Positions 1 through 8,095 of a stretch of 19,357 bases of DNA are shown piece by piece. The notes beneath the pieces are model-generated. The model did no database searches. It saw only the letters and a list, made by a program, of their open reading frames with translations, and had not been told where the DNA came from. The stretch comes from JARROD01 sp037384225 (GTDB taxonomy: Bacteria > Pseudomonadota > Gammaproteobacteria > Pseudomonadales > Cellvibrionaceae), in contig JARROD010000033.1 in NCBI GenBank assembly GCA_037384225.1, positions 1-19,357 on the forward strand, read 5' to 3'. Numbering within the stretch: the stretch's first letter is position 1; every line of letters begins with the position of its first letter. Made by a program: the position numbers and the translations under genes.

Positions 1-104
1 CTTTGAGGTTCAAGTGGTGAGTGGTCAGCAGTGAATGCAAGTTCCGACTGAAGCGACATCTTTTCATCTTTAGCACTCTGAATGTGTGCAATATCACGAC
101 CATA

Positions 105-240
105 TCATAAAACATCTGCCCGCCGTTCATGGTGGCAATCCTCACAGCGCACTCGCAAGAAGCCATACTCCAGGCGGCCGCATTGGAGGACGTCGTCGAA
201 TTCTTGTTGAATGTAGCGAGGCAGTGTACTGGCCCAGACA
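105..240 (-). pseudogene. IS91-family transposase fragment (N-terminal zinc-binding part)
   Basis: The minus-strand translation holds a stretch typical of the N-terminal zinc-binding region of IS91/IS801-type transposases: LPRYIQQEFDDVLQCGRLEY followed by GFLRVRCEDCHHER. The CG...RVRCxxCxxE pattern supplies the first cysteines of the zinc site. In intact relatives this continues into a second Cys cluster (SCKRRGFCPSC-like) and the catalytic HUH/Tyr region. Here the frame ends at a stop after about 45 recognisable codons and nothing further follows, so this is a decayed remnant. It marks past rolling-circle transposition next to the lipoprotein gene. No terminal inverted repeats are expected for this family and none were seen. 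Bases 1-104 and 241-400 hold nothing else I can identify. Confidence 0.7.
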
Positions 241-442
241 CGCCGGCAAGTACGTCCCCGTAGGCTTGGCGTCGGCATCCATGCCTTCGGCAGTCTGGGC
301 CAATTACCTCCGGACGTCCGCCTGACACTGTGCCTGCCCCGGATTATTGAGAAGTTACTGTGAAACAATTCTATATTTAAGGTTGCTCTAATAGACTCTT
401 TCATTGATAATCCTGCACTTGTTTATTATCAGGAGCAGGGAT

Positions 443-1795
443 ATGGAAAGTGTGCGCCGTTTTATTTTATTCGTTATTTCAGGTTTTATGCTGGTAGGAT
501 GCCTGTGGGAAGGCGGGGGCTCGAGCAGCAGTAGCAATAATATCAGGGCTGGCGATACGATTATCCAATTCGGCAGTGTTGACCAGGGCGCCTTCAATCC
601 GGGCGTAGCTATAGCTGAACACACGAGTCTGGATGCGGGCGGTTCGACATCGATCAGTGTCAACATTGTCGATGGCGACGGCAATCCGTCGACCTCACAA
701 CATACGGTGGAATTCTCTTCCGTCTGTGTGTTAAATGGGCTGGCGATTTTAGACTCGGAATCCGTGCAAACGACAAACGGCTCTGCCGAAACGACTTATA
801 ACGCGCGGGGATGTTCCGGGGAAGATCAGGTTGTTGCCTCAGTCAACGTCGATTCAGTTGAATTGAAGGCCTCGGTAATGCTGACGGTTGCTGCCGATGA
901 CCCCTTGTCTCTACAGTTTGTCAGTGCCTCGGAAACCCAACTTGCTCTGCCCGGTATCGGTGGTCAGGAAACGGCTACTATCACGTTCAAATTGGTGGGT
1001 ACCCATGGAACGCCGTTGCCCGGGGAAACTATCAGCTTTACAACCAGCGCGGCGGCGGGAGGATTTTCAATATTGCCCGGTGCCGAAACCCGGGTTACCG
1101 ATAATAATGGGCTGGTATCGACAACGGTAAAATCCGGTATCACAGCACTAACAGCCCATGTTATCGCCACGCATGATGCAACCGGTCGCCAGGGGAATTC
1201 CGAGGGTATTATTGTTTCCACAGGCGTGGCGGTGTTTGATAAGTTTTCTATTGGTGCCGAGGACTTGACTCCCGATAAATCACTGGACTGGAATGGTATT
1301 GAAGACAGAATCTCGATCATCGCCAGTGATCAATTTGGGAATAGCGTGCCGAGGGGAGGGCAGGTACGGTTTATTTCACCCGAAAGTGGCCAGATAGACT
1401 CCTACTGCACGATTGAAGGTCCTGGTTGTTCAGTTACCTGGGTCAGTTCCAGCCCTCGTCCTGCGGATCGTAGAGTGACGATTCTTGCCTTCACCAGTGG
1501 TGCAGAGACCTATACAGACGATAATGGCAACGGTGTCTATGATAGTGGTGAACCATTTATTGATTTGCCCGAGGCCTTCGCCGACGAAAACGACAACGGC
1601 TTTTATGATATCGGTGAATATTACTTCGATGCCAACGACAATGGGGTATACGACTATGGCAATGGTTTTTGGGACGGTCCGTGTTTAACGTCTGTAAATC
1701 CAGCGGCCAATTGCCAAGGCAAAGATTCAACGACGCTATTTAAACAGATTGTACTTGAGCTGCCACCGGATCCTGATTTAGACGATGGCGAGTAG
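443..1795 (+). CDS. Ig-like-domain lipoprotein with C-terminal Ca-loop repeats
   Basis: A 450-residue predicted lipoprotein of unknown specific function. I chose the ATG at 443 because AGGAGCAGGG precedes it; the frame is open from 404, but that start has no ribosome site. Residues 1-20 form a lipoprotein signal peptide (basic start, hydrophobic core, lipobox LVGC with Cys20 as lipidation site), followed by a Gly/Ser-rich linker. The middle, from about residue 160, resembles bacterial Ig-like (Big_1/invasin-type) domains, with segments such as GTPLPGETISFTTS and VTDNNGLVSTTVKSG. Near the C terminus are three copies of a D-x-N-x-N-G-x-Y-D-x-G loop (DDNGNGVYDSGE, DENDNGFYDIGE, DANDNGVYDYGN), like EF-hand or dockerin calcium loops. 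A surface or periplasmic adhesive or structural role is an inference. It stands alone and converges with the kinase gene; CGGG...CCCGCTTTTT just after the stop may act as a weak terminator. Confidence 0.8.
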   Translation: MESVRRFILFVISGFMLVGCLWEGGGSSSSSNNIRAGDTIIQFGSVDQGAFNPGVAIAEHTSLDAGGSTSISVNIVDGDGNPSTSQHTVEFSSVCVLNGLAILDSESVQTTNGSAETTYNARGCSGEDQVVASVNVDSVELKASVMLTVAADDPLSLQFVSASETQLALPGIGGQETATITFKLVGTHGTPLPGETISFTTSAAAGGFSILPGAETRVTDNNGLVSTTVKSGITALTAHVIATHDATGRQGNSEGIIVSTGVAVFDKFSIGAEDLTPDKSLDWNGIEDRISIIASDQFGNSVPRGGQVRFISPESGQIDSYCTIEGPGCSVTWVSSSPRPADRRVTILAFTSGAETYTDDNGNGVYDSGEPFIDLPEAFADENDNGFYDIGEYYFDANDNGVYDYGNGFWDGPCLTSVNPAANCQGKDSTTLFKQIVLELPPDPDLDDGE

Positions 1796-1851
1796 TGAAA
1801 ACGGGACGCTCACTGGTAAAGTTACCCGCTTTTTAATTATTTAATTAATAT

Positions 1852-3084
1852 CTAACCTTCGCACGTCACTAAGGCGTCGTTAACCAGCGGAAACTCAATA
1901 ACAAACATAACACCCTTATCCCGGTGCGGATCTTCGATCCGCACCTCACCGTTCAGCGTCTGGGTCACCAGATTGTATAGGATATGTAGTCCCAGTCCGC
2001 TGCCGCCGGCATTACGGCGGGTGGTGAAGAAAGGGGTGAAAACCTTTTCGCGCAATCCAGCCGGTATCCCATTGCCGTTATCCCTGTACGTCAGTATGAC
2101 CTTTTCTTTTTCCGTTGCTACAGCTATGTGTATGTGTCCGGGTTCGCCTTCGGTAAAACCGTGCATCAGCGAGTTTAAAACCAGGTTTGCCAGGATCTGT
2201 GCCAGCGCACCGGGGTAGGTGGTGAGTGTCAGGTTGGAAGGACCGGAAATCTTGACGGTGGCAGCGGATTTTTTTAGCGCGGGAGCGAGGCTGACGAGGG
2301 TTTCATCTATATACCCGGTCATATTGATGTGGCGCTGTTCCCCTGCGGTCTGGTCAACGGCCACTTGTTTAAAGGACTGGATAAGTTCGGCGGCGCGGGT
2401 GGCATTGGCCTGGATTAACGCCGTCGATTCTTCGGCGGTACTTAAGTATTGCATCAACTCGCCCTCAGCCAGCGTTTTCTGTTGGTAAGAATCCTGTAAT
2501 GAGCCAGTCTGCTGCGACAGCAGTGACGCACTGGTAACGATAATGCCCACCGGCGTATTGATTTCGTGGGCAATACCGGCAACCAGTTCACCCAATGCCG
2601 CCATCTTTTCCCGCTGCAATAATTGATCATGGGTTTGCTCTAGGCGGCGGTTGACGTTTTGCAGTTCGGCATTGGTTTGGGTCAGTTTCTCATTTATTCC
2701 TTCGAGCTGTCGCCGGCTGGGAATCAGTAGCGCAACGGGGACCAGTTTTACCAGCAGGAAAGCGGTAATCACAGACGCGGCTGCGGTGATAGCCTTGACG
2801 TAACCAAATAACCAATAGTTCGGGTACCAGGTAGTCCATATGTCCATCATATGAGTTCCACCGCAGGCAAGAATAAATATGCCGAAAGCGACAAATATCC
2901 GATTGAAGGGAATATCGCGGCGTTTGTAAATAAAATAGATCAGGGTGACAGGAATTGTCAGGTAGGCCAGGGCAATGAGGGAATCTGAAATAATATTCAG
3001 CCACAAAAGTTTCGGCGTCCACAAAAAACAGTGCCCGTGTGGCATAAAACCGTTATCGCCAAGCAGATTGTATAGGTTGTCCAT
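1852..3084 (-). CDS. Sensor histidine kinase with ethylene-receptor-like membrane domain
   Basis: A 410-residue membrane histidine kinase. The start is the ATG at 3084, with GGAG eight bases upstream; the upstream in-frame TTG at 3117 lacks a site. Residues 12-120 form three membrane helices matching the ethylene-binding domain of plant ETR1 and cyanobacterial homologues, including MPHGHCFLWTP, SDSLIALAY and ACGGTHMMDIW. Asp34, Tyr41, Pro45, Ile71, Cys74 and His78 keep the ETR1 spacing of Asp25, Tyr32, Pro36, Ile62, Cys65 and His69; Cys and His are the copper ligands. A coiled coil (about 125-160) leads to a HisKA with the phospho-acceptor His173 in HEINTP. The HATPase follows: N box near Asn300-Asn304, DNGNG at 335-339, FTPFFTTR, and GGSGLGL at 360-366. 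There is no GAF domain and no receiver. The divergent hybrid kinase at 3255 is the likely partner. Ligand binding (ethylene, another small alkene, or copper/redox) is inferred. Confidence 0.9.
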   Translation of the reverse strand: MDNLYNLLGDNGFMPHGHCFLWTPKLLWLNIISDSLIALAYLTIPVTLIYFIYKRRDIPFNRIFVAFGIFILACGGTHMMDIWTTWYPNYWLFGYVKAITAAASVITAFLLVKLVPVALLIPSRRQLEGINEKLTQTNAELQNVNRRLEQTHDQLLQREKMAALGELVAGIAHEINTPVGIIVTSASLLSQQTGSLQDSYQQKTLAEGELMQYLSTAEESTALIQANATRAAELIQSFKQVAVDQTAGEQRHINMTGYIDETLVSLAPALKKSAATVKISGPSNLTLTTYPGALAQILANLVLNSLMHGFTEGEPGHIHIAVATEKEKVILTYRDNGNGIPAGLREKVFTPFFTTRRNAGGSGLGLHILYNLVTQTLNGEVRIEDPHRDKGVMFVIEFPLVNDALVTCEG

Positions 3085-3168
3085 GATGGTCTCTCCAGTA
3101 AAAATACCGGATACCAATTATAGACAAGAAATATACTTAGATAGCTGGGAAATAGGTATTGTTACAGA

Positions 3169-3196
3169 CCCGGAAACCGGGGGTATGTACTATAAT
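3169..3196 (+). promoter_or_regulatory. Palindrome plus TATAAT box upstream of hybrid kinase gene
   Basis: The divergent spacer between the two kinase genes (3085-3254) holds a perfect inverted repeat CCCGG-AAA-CCGGG at 3169-3181. An exact TATAAT follows at 3191-3196 on the plus strand. No good -35 box lies 16-18 bases upstream; TTGTTA at 3159 is 26 bases away. The promoter may therefore depend on an activator bound at the palindrome, or the TATAAT may be chance. Confidence 0.35.
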
Positions 3197-3254
3197 CGAC
3201 GAATAGGCTGCTGTAACGGAAGGATGTAACTTTATTACCTGCAGGATTAGGGCC

Positions 3255-5000
3255 GTGCGTGAAATAACTTCTGGTTTTGAGTTTCGAAATGTTCGTAAAA
3301 ATGATTGTTATCTCACCGGCATGGCGGCATCCGGGAAGAGGGCGTTTTTTTCGTTTTCTAAATCCGCCGACGGCGACTCGGTCGGAGGTCCCGGGGAAAG
3401 TGAACTTCATATTCTTGTAGTCGACGATGTAGCTGATGTACACAAACTTACCCAACTGGTTTTGGGCAACTACACATTTGAAGGACAGAGGATTGTTTTA
3501 CACAGCGCTTACAGTGGCGAGGAAGCCAGACAGTTTCTGGCCAGTCACCGGGATATCGTCGTCGTTTTGCTTGATATCATTATGGAGTCTGAAGACTCCG
3601 GTCTGCGTATCGTAAATTATCTTCGCAATGAACTAAACGATAACATGGTGCGTATTATATTACGCACCGGTGAGCCCGGACAAACGCCGGAAGAGAAACT
3701 GTTTTTTCAATACGATATTAATGATTATCTGTCAAAGGGCGATCTTACTGCATCGAAGCTTATTCGCTCCGTTGTCACCGCACTGCGTTCCTATCGTGAT
3801 ATTAAACGGGCCAGTGAATTTCAGGCGGCGAAACTGAAAGCCGAACACGAATCCAAAGCGGCGCAGGAGGCCTCGCAGGCAAAATCGCAGTTTCTCGCTC
3901 ATATGAGTCACGAGATCAGAACGCCCATGAATGGAATTCTGGGAATGGTCGATGTATTGTTAAATTCCGGTTTAAACCGGGAGCAGAGGGAATACGTTAA
4001 GATTATTCGCAGCTCCGGGACTTCGCTTTTGACAATTATCAACGATATTCTCGATTTTTCGAAAATTGAAGCAGGAAAACTGGAACTCAGTGAGACCTGC
4101 TTTAACCTGCATAATATGCTCTTTGAGATGTGCACAATGTTCAGGATCGAAGTGGATAAAAAAGGACTTGCGCTGGATTTGCGTATTGACCTGGCGACGC
4201 CTGAGGAAGTGTGCTGTGATGCGGTTCGGTTGCGTCAGATATTGATTAACCTGATCAATAATGCGATAAAATTTACTCCAGCGGGGGGCAATATTGTTAT
4301 CAGTGCGAGTGCTTCGAGCGTTTCCAGAGAGGTCAACAGCACGTTGCAACTGTATTTTACGATTGAGGATACCGGTGTTGGTATTCCGGAGGATAAGCAG
4401 AGACGTTTATTTCAACCCTTTACTCAGGCGGATAGCTCGACTACGCGCCGCTATGGCGGCACCGGGCTAGGCCTGCAGATCTCCAAACTACTGTGCGAGT
4501 TGATGGGAGGTTCGATTGGTTTTCGCAGTGAGGAGGGAAGAGGCAGTATTTTTATTTTCAATATATCGGCGCATTACCCGGTAGGGCAGGCGCAAATGTC
4601 AAATGAAGAATCCCCCGTTACTGCATCTCGCCGCACGCATGTGGTGCATGTTCTGGTCGTGGAAGATAATCCCGTCAACCAAAAAGTTGCGACGACATTG
4701 CTCGATAAACTGGGTTACCGATGGGCGCTGGCGGAAAATGGTGAACAGGCCGTTGAAATGGTGAAAAAACACCACTACGACCTGGTGCTGATGGACTGCC
4801 AGATGCCTGTGATGGACGGTTACCAGGCGACGCGTGAAATTCGCAAGATTCCCGGGCGTGAACACCTGCCTGTTATTGCCATGACCGCCAGTGTACTGCC
4901 GGAGGAGCGAGGTCGATGCTGGGAGTCGGGTATGAATGATTTTATACCCAAGCCCGTGGGAATGAAGGCAATTAAAAATATGTTGAGTAAATGGAGTTAA
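3255..5000 (+). CDS. Hybrid histidine kinase, REC-HisKA-HATPase-REC, cytoplasmic
   Basis: A 581-residue soluble hybrid kinase without membrane segments. Domains in order: REC1 (about 51-180; acidic pocket Asp57-Asp58, acceptor Asp107, ends in the Lys161 region); a coiled coil (about 185-212) rich in Ala, Lys and Glu; HisKA with His219 in HMSHEIRTPMNGILG; HATPase with N box Asn332-Asn336, G1 DTGVGIP at 372-378, FQPF and GGTGLGL at 401-407; and REC2 (about 464-581) with acidic pair Glu470-Asp471, acceptor Asp514 in LMDCQMPVMDG and Lys566. This is a full phosphorelay protein lacking an HPt domain and any DNA-binding output. The GTG at 3255, with AGGA about nine bases upstream, is the best start; the ATG at 3321 is the alternative and would remove only an unstructured leader. 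It is divergent from the ethylene-receptor-like kinase, which could phosphorylate its N-terminal REC (inference). Confidence 0.9.
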   Translation: MREITSGFEFRNVRKNDCYLTGMAASGKRAFFSFSKSADGDSVGGPGESELHILVVDDVADVHKLTQLVLGNYTFEGQRIVLHSAYSGEEARQFLASHRDIVVVLLDIIMESEDSGLRIVNYLRNELNDNMVRIILRTGEPGQTPEEKLFFQYDINDYLSKGDLTASKLIRSVVTALRSYRDIKRASEFQAAKLKAEHESKAAQEASQAKSQFLAHMSHEIRTPMNGILGMVDVLLNSGLNREQREYVKIIRSSGTSLLTIINDILDFSKIEAGKLELSETCFNLHNMLFEMCTMFRIEVDKKGLALDLRIDLATPEEVCCDAVRLRQILINLINNAIKFTPAGGNIVISASASSVSREVNSTLQLYFTIEDTGVGIPEDKQRRLFQPFTQADSSTTRRYGGTGLGLQISKLLCELMGGSIGFRSEEGRGSIFIFNISAHYPVGQAQMSNEESPVTASRRTHVVHVLVVEDNPVNQKVATTLLDKLGYRWALAENGEQAVEMVKKHHYDLVLMDCQMPVMDGYQATREIRKIPGREHLPVIAMTASVLPEERGRCWESGMNDFIPKPVGMKAIKNMLSKWS

Positions 5001-5042
5001 GCAACTTAAGGGACATGGCTGTTTCGCTAAGCGCATGAAAAA

Positions 5043-5078
5043 TGGCCCCTTTAATATTCGTAATATTAAGAGGGGCCA
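5043..5078 (-). terminator. Rho-independent terminator of ligM, possibly bidirectional
   Basis: TGGCCCCT+TTAATATT (5043-5058) pairs with AATATTAA-G-AGGGGCCA (5062-5078) through a CGT loop. The stem has about 16 base pairs with one bulged G. Read on the minus strand, it is followed by a run of five T, which suits the ligM transcript ending 18 bases earlier. On the plus strand, AAATTT follows, so it may also stop the hybrid kinase transcript. Confidence 0.85.
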
Positions 5079-5095
5079 AATTTCAGGGAAAAGAC

Positions 5096-6496
5096 TTAGC
5101 GCTGTTCGCGCCAGCCTTTAGTACCGGAGTAAGCATTGCGAGCTACTTCCACATAAGGGACCGGGCTGACATTGGCGCGGATTTTCATCTGCACATGTGT
5201 TTCCACGGTGGGCTTCTTGGTACCGCCGTTTTCCTCGCCCCATACCAGTTCCACTTCGGTGCCGGGTTCAGCGAATTCCGCGTCCACCATAGCCAGTGTC
5301 AACATCGTGCGTTCGTTAGCACTGTAACCTACCCAGGTGGACAGGCCTATGGGTTTGCCGTTGCACAGGACCTGGTCGAATTGGTGCATGCAGTAAACGG
5401 CCGAGGGGAAATCGATGAACTTGCCGCGCTCGGTCTTTTTGCCGTACTGGGACATAATGACTTTAGTGACATCTTCGCCGTACAGATCCAGGGTAACTTT
5501 TTTGAGGTGCTTGTCGCCGGCCATTTTCTCCAAGGCTTCGCGGCCGATAAAGTCGTGGTCGAACTTGATGAAGGGGCCGTAGCCGAGATCCCAGGGGGTT
5601 AGGTAATAGTCTTCGATATTATCGGACACGAAACTACCGCCCAGCGAGGCCAGCCCCTCGTAACCGTCCGCGGGCAGCCATTCGCGATAACGCTTTAGAC
5701 TGTCACTGGTGTAAATGGCGGGCAGCGGTGAGGGAATCCATCCGGATTCCAGCGCGTTGGACGAATAGGTGCGACCGCCGACCTGTTTCAGGCCGAACTC
5801 CTCGCCGGCTTCCACCAGTGCCGCTTTAACGGCTGCGCCGTCTTCCCAGGGACCGAACAGTTCGAAACCCGGCTGGCCGGCCATACCGTGGCGCAGAGCG
5901 CCGACTTTTTTACCGCCAATGGTCAATTCGGTGAGATTAAAGAATTTCAGGTTGGGCGGCGCCTCGCCCAGGGCTTTTTCCATGGTCTTCATGGCGTTGG
6001 GGCCCTGGATCTGATAGCGGTAGGACTTGCGGGTGGATTTGTCCTTGCGCGCGGCGGTGCGCTGGTCCAGAGTACAGCTGACATTGTAGTCTCCGGTTTC
6101 CGCATGGAACTGCACCCAGTTCAGGCTGGGGATGCGGCCCACCAGGTTAAAGGTGTTCTCAGCCAGGTAAAACAGAATGACGTCGCCGATGACATAACCC
6201 TCTGGGGTACAGGGCACAAACTGCTTGGCTTTACCGGGAACAAAACCGCTGAAACTGTTGATGGCCAGTTTTTCCAGCAGTTTGAAGGCGTCCGGACCTT
6301 CCACCGCCAGATCGGCCATGTGGTAGGATTGATCGAACAGCACGCAGGTTTGCTGCCAGGCTTCCTGCTCTTCGCGCCAGTTGGAAAATTCCGCGGGCAC
6401 ACCGGGGTAGACATTGGGGCCTGCCGGGGCGTTGCGCAGCATCTCGACAATATTGCCTGATGCCTGCAGTTTCTCTTCAAGGTTTTTATATGTCAT
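5096..6496 (-). CDS. ligM: Vanillate/syringate-type O-demethylase, THF-dependent (LigM/DesA family)
   Basis: A 466-residue protein of the GcvT-like aryl O-demethylase family. It should transfer the methoxy methyl of vanillate (or 3-O-methylgallate/syringate) to tetrahydrofolate, giving protocatechuate and 5-methyl-THF in the cytoplasm. It follows Sphingobium LigM (about 471 residues) along its whole length: EFSNWREEQEAW, VLFDQSYHMADL, KAKQFVPCTPEGYVIGD, LRHGMAGQPG, LESGWIPSPLPAIYT, GGSFVSDNIEDYY, GYGPFIKFDHDFIGR and WGEENGGTKKPTVE. From remembered LigM structure work, Tyr30, His59, Arg121 and Tyr244 appear to match the active-site Tyr31, His60, Arg122 and catalytic Tyr247. The ATG at 6496 gives the family's usual N terminus; the open frame upstream runs through the 15-bp repeats. 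Neighbouring folate genes supply THF and recycle methyl-THF. DesA-type syringate specificity cannot be excluded. Confidence 0.9.
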   Translation of the reverse strand: MTYKNLEEKLQASGNIVEMLRNAPAGPNVYPGVPAEFSNWREEQEAWQQTCVLFDQSYHMADLAVEGPDAFKLLEKLAINSFSGFVPGKAKQFVPCTPEGYVIGDVILFYLAENTFNLVGRIPSLNWVQFHAETGDYNVSCTLDQRTAARKDKSTRKSYRYQIQGPNAMKTMEKALGEAPPNLKFFNLTELTIGGKKVGALRHGMAGQPGFELFGPWEDGAAVKAALVEAGEEFGLKQVGGRTYSSNALESGWIPSPLPAIYTSDSLKRYREWLPADGYEGLASLGGSFVSDNIEDYYLTPWDLGYGPFIKFDHDFIGREALEKMAGDKHLKKVTLDLYGEDVTKVIMSQYGKKTERGKFIDFPSAVYCMHQFDQVLCNGKPIGLSTWVGYSANERTMLTLAMVDAEFAEPGTEVELVWGEENGGTKKPTVETHVQMKIRANVSPVPYVEVARNAYSGTKGWREQR

Positions 6497-6514
6497 GGCT
6501 ATTCTCGCTATGGT

Positions 6515-6604
6515 TAATTGACGTAGATACAATTGATGTAGATACAATTGGCGTCGTTACTATTGATATAGTTATAGTTGGCACAGTTACAATTGAATAA
6601 TGAC
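6515..6604. repeat. 15-bp tandem repeat array between vdh and ligM
   Basis: About six degenerate 15-bp units lie head to tail: TAATTGACGTAGATA (6515), CAATTGATGTAGATA (6530), CAATTGGCGTCGTTA (6545), CTATTGATATAGTTA (6560), TAGTTGGCACAGTTA (6575), and a partial CAATTGAATAATGAC (6590). The array fills the whole vdh-ligM spacer and includes the last codons and stop of vdh (TAA at 6587-6589). The CAATTG of the terminal IQL codons may be the seed. Because the period is a multiple of three, vdh and ligM stay in the same frame. Function is unknown. Confidence 0.85.
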
Positions 6605-8095
6605 TGATTTGAGCTGGGTAAAGGATTCGACGCCATAACGGCCCTGCTCGCGACCGATGCCGGATTCTTTGTAGCCGCCGAAGGGCAGGGCGGGGTCGAT
6701 CAGCGAGTGGCTGTTGCCCCATACCGTTCCGGCTTTGATTTTGGCTGCCAGTTTATGCATCGCTGTCAGATCTTTGGTCCAGATGCTGGCCCCGAGGCCG
6801 TAAACCGAGTCGTTGGCCTGTTTAGCGACTTCATCCAGATCGTCAAAGCGTTGGGCGACCACCACCGGGCCGAAAATTTCTTCGCGCACCACACTCATCT
6901 CCGGTTTCACGTCGACCAGTACCGTGGGGTTGACGAAATAACCATCCGCACTGGGAGCGTCGCCGCCCATGGCGATGCTGGCACCGGCCTTTTTGCCGGC
7001 TTCGATATAGCCCATCACCCGGTCGTGCTGTTCTTTGGACACCAGTGCGCCGGCGTGCCCCTCGGGGTCGAGGGACGGGCGCGGCGCCCAGAATTCTGCG
7101 GTTTCCGCGATACCCTCGAGCACGCGGTCAAAAATTGAACGGTGCGCGTAGAGGCGCGATCCGGCGACACAAATCTGCCCGGAGTTGAAAAAGATTGCCT
7201 GTGCGGCGCCGGGTGATACCGCCGGCACATCCACATCCGGCAGGACGATCACCGGGGATTTGCCTCCCAGTTCCAGAGTGACGTGTTTCAGGGTGTCCGT
7301 GGCGTTGCGGTTGATCAACTTGCCAATCTCGGTGGAACCGGTAAAACCGATCTTGTCGACATCGGGGTGTTTTACCAGCAGATCACCGGCGATATGGCCG
7401 TTGCCGGTAATGACATTGACCACGCCGGGTGGAAAGCCGGCTTTGGCAACCAAGTCGGCGAAACGCAGTGCGGTCAAGGGTGTCTGCTCGGCGGGTTTCA
7501 GCACCACCGTGCACCCGGCGGCCAGGGCGGGGGCCACCTTGTTGGCCACCATAATTAGAGGGAAGTTCCAGGGCACGATCAGTGCGGCTACGCCTACAGG
7601 CTCTCGGCGCACATAGCTGTGAACGGCCCCACCGGGAGTGGTCATCGGTTCGATAGCCTCACCGATGAGTTTGGTGGCCCAGCCGGCCGTGTAGCGGAAC
7701 ATATTGGCCGCGGCGGGAATATCCACCGCGATGGCCATGCCGACGGGCTTGCCGTTGTCGATTGCTTCCAGTTCTGCGAGTTCTTCGGTGTGGGCCTCTA
7801 TCAGGTCGGCCAGCTTGTGAATCATGCGCTCCCGGGCAATGGCGGGCAGCCCGGTCCAGCGACCGTCGTCAAAGGCTGTGCGTGCCGCCGCCACTGCGGC
7901 GTTAACATCGTCGCTATTGGCTTCGACGATACGGGTGATTTCCCGACCCGAAGAAGGGTCGACGACGGCAAGGGTGTCATCCCCTGTTGAATCGGTCCAC
8001 TCGTTATTGATAAAGAGCTGCGGTTTCCGTGCCAGCATTTGTTTGGCGGCATCGGAATAGGGTTTTTGTTGGTAGATATCAGTTATCTGGCTCAT
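6587..8095 (-). CDS. vdh: NAD(P)-dependent aldehyde dehydrogenase, probable vanillin dehydrogenase
   Basis: A 502-residue ALDH-superfamily enzyme of full length. The motifs are intact: PWNFPL with Asn177, Lys200 in VLKPAEQTP, GFTGSTEIG (250-258) of the cofactor fold, general base Glu275 in LELGGKSP, catalytic Cys309 in NSGQICVAGSR, and Glu406 in REEIFGPV. The ATG at 8095 has GGAG eight bases upstream. The sequence type (ALDH1/2- or betaine/phenylacetaldehyde dehydrogenase-like) does not fix the substrate. The assignment to vanillin -> vanillate is inferred from its place between a feruloyl-CoA lyase, which makes vanillin, and LigM, which uses vanillate. Coniferyl, p-hydroxybenz- or syringaldehyde are alternatives. 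It is probably cotranscribed with ligM. The C terminus (SVIIQL) runs into the tandem repeat array. Confidence 0.85.
   Translation of the reverse strand: MSQITDIYQQKPYSDAAKQMLARKPQLFINNEWTDSTGDDTLAVVDPSSGREITRIVEANSDDVNAAVAAARTAFDDGRWTGLPAIARERMIHKLADLIEAHTEELAELEAIDNGKPVGMAIAVDIPAAANMFRYTAGWATKLIGEAIEPMTTPGGAVHSYVRREPVGVAALIVPWNFPLIMVANKVAPALAAGCTVVLKPAEQTPLTALRFADLVAKAGFPPGVVNVITGNGHIAGDLLVKHPDVDKIGFTGSTEIGKLINRNATDTLKHVTLELGGKSPVIVLPDVDVPAVSPGAAQAIFFNSGQICVAGSRLYAHRSIFDRVLEGIAETAEFWAPRPSLDPEGHAGALVSKEQHDRVMGYIEAGKKAGASIAMGGDAPSADGYFVNPTVLVDVKPEMSVVREEIFGPVVVAQRFDDLDEVAKQANDSVYGLGASIWTKDLTAMHKLAAKIKAGTVWGNSHSLIDPALPFGGYKESGIGREQGRYGVESFTQLKSVIIQL

Noticed and set aside
86..325. 79-codon plus-strand ORF over the left end
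   Set aside because: It is the antisense shadow of the IS91-type transposase remnant, which carries the recognisable motifs on the minus strand.
347..377. Promoter before the lipoprotein gene (TTGAGA ... TATATT)
   Set aside because: The boxes are 19 bases apart and imperfect in an AT-rich stretch; too weak to annotate.
5042..5602. 186-codon plus-strand ORF inside ligM
   Set aside because: Antisense to a full-length, motif-rich LigM; its start lies in the terminator hairpin and it has no ribosome site or family resemblance.
5888..6460. 190-codon plus-strand ORF inside ligM
   Set aside because: A long antisense frame produced by codon bias of ligM; no domain and no start signal.
6515..6604. 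CRISPR array
   Set aside because: Units are 15 bp and directly tandem with no unique spacers, so this is a simple tandem repeat.
6486..6722. Minus-strand ORF reading through the 15-bp repeats (Ser-Ile-Val-Thr rich)
   Set aside because: It is the +1 frame of the vdh 3' end; it stays open through the array only because the period is a multiple of three. No start signal.
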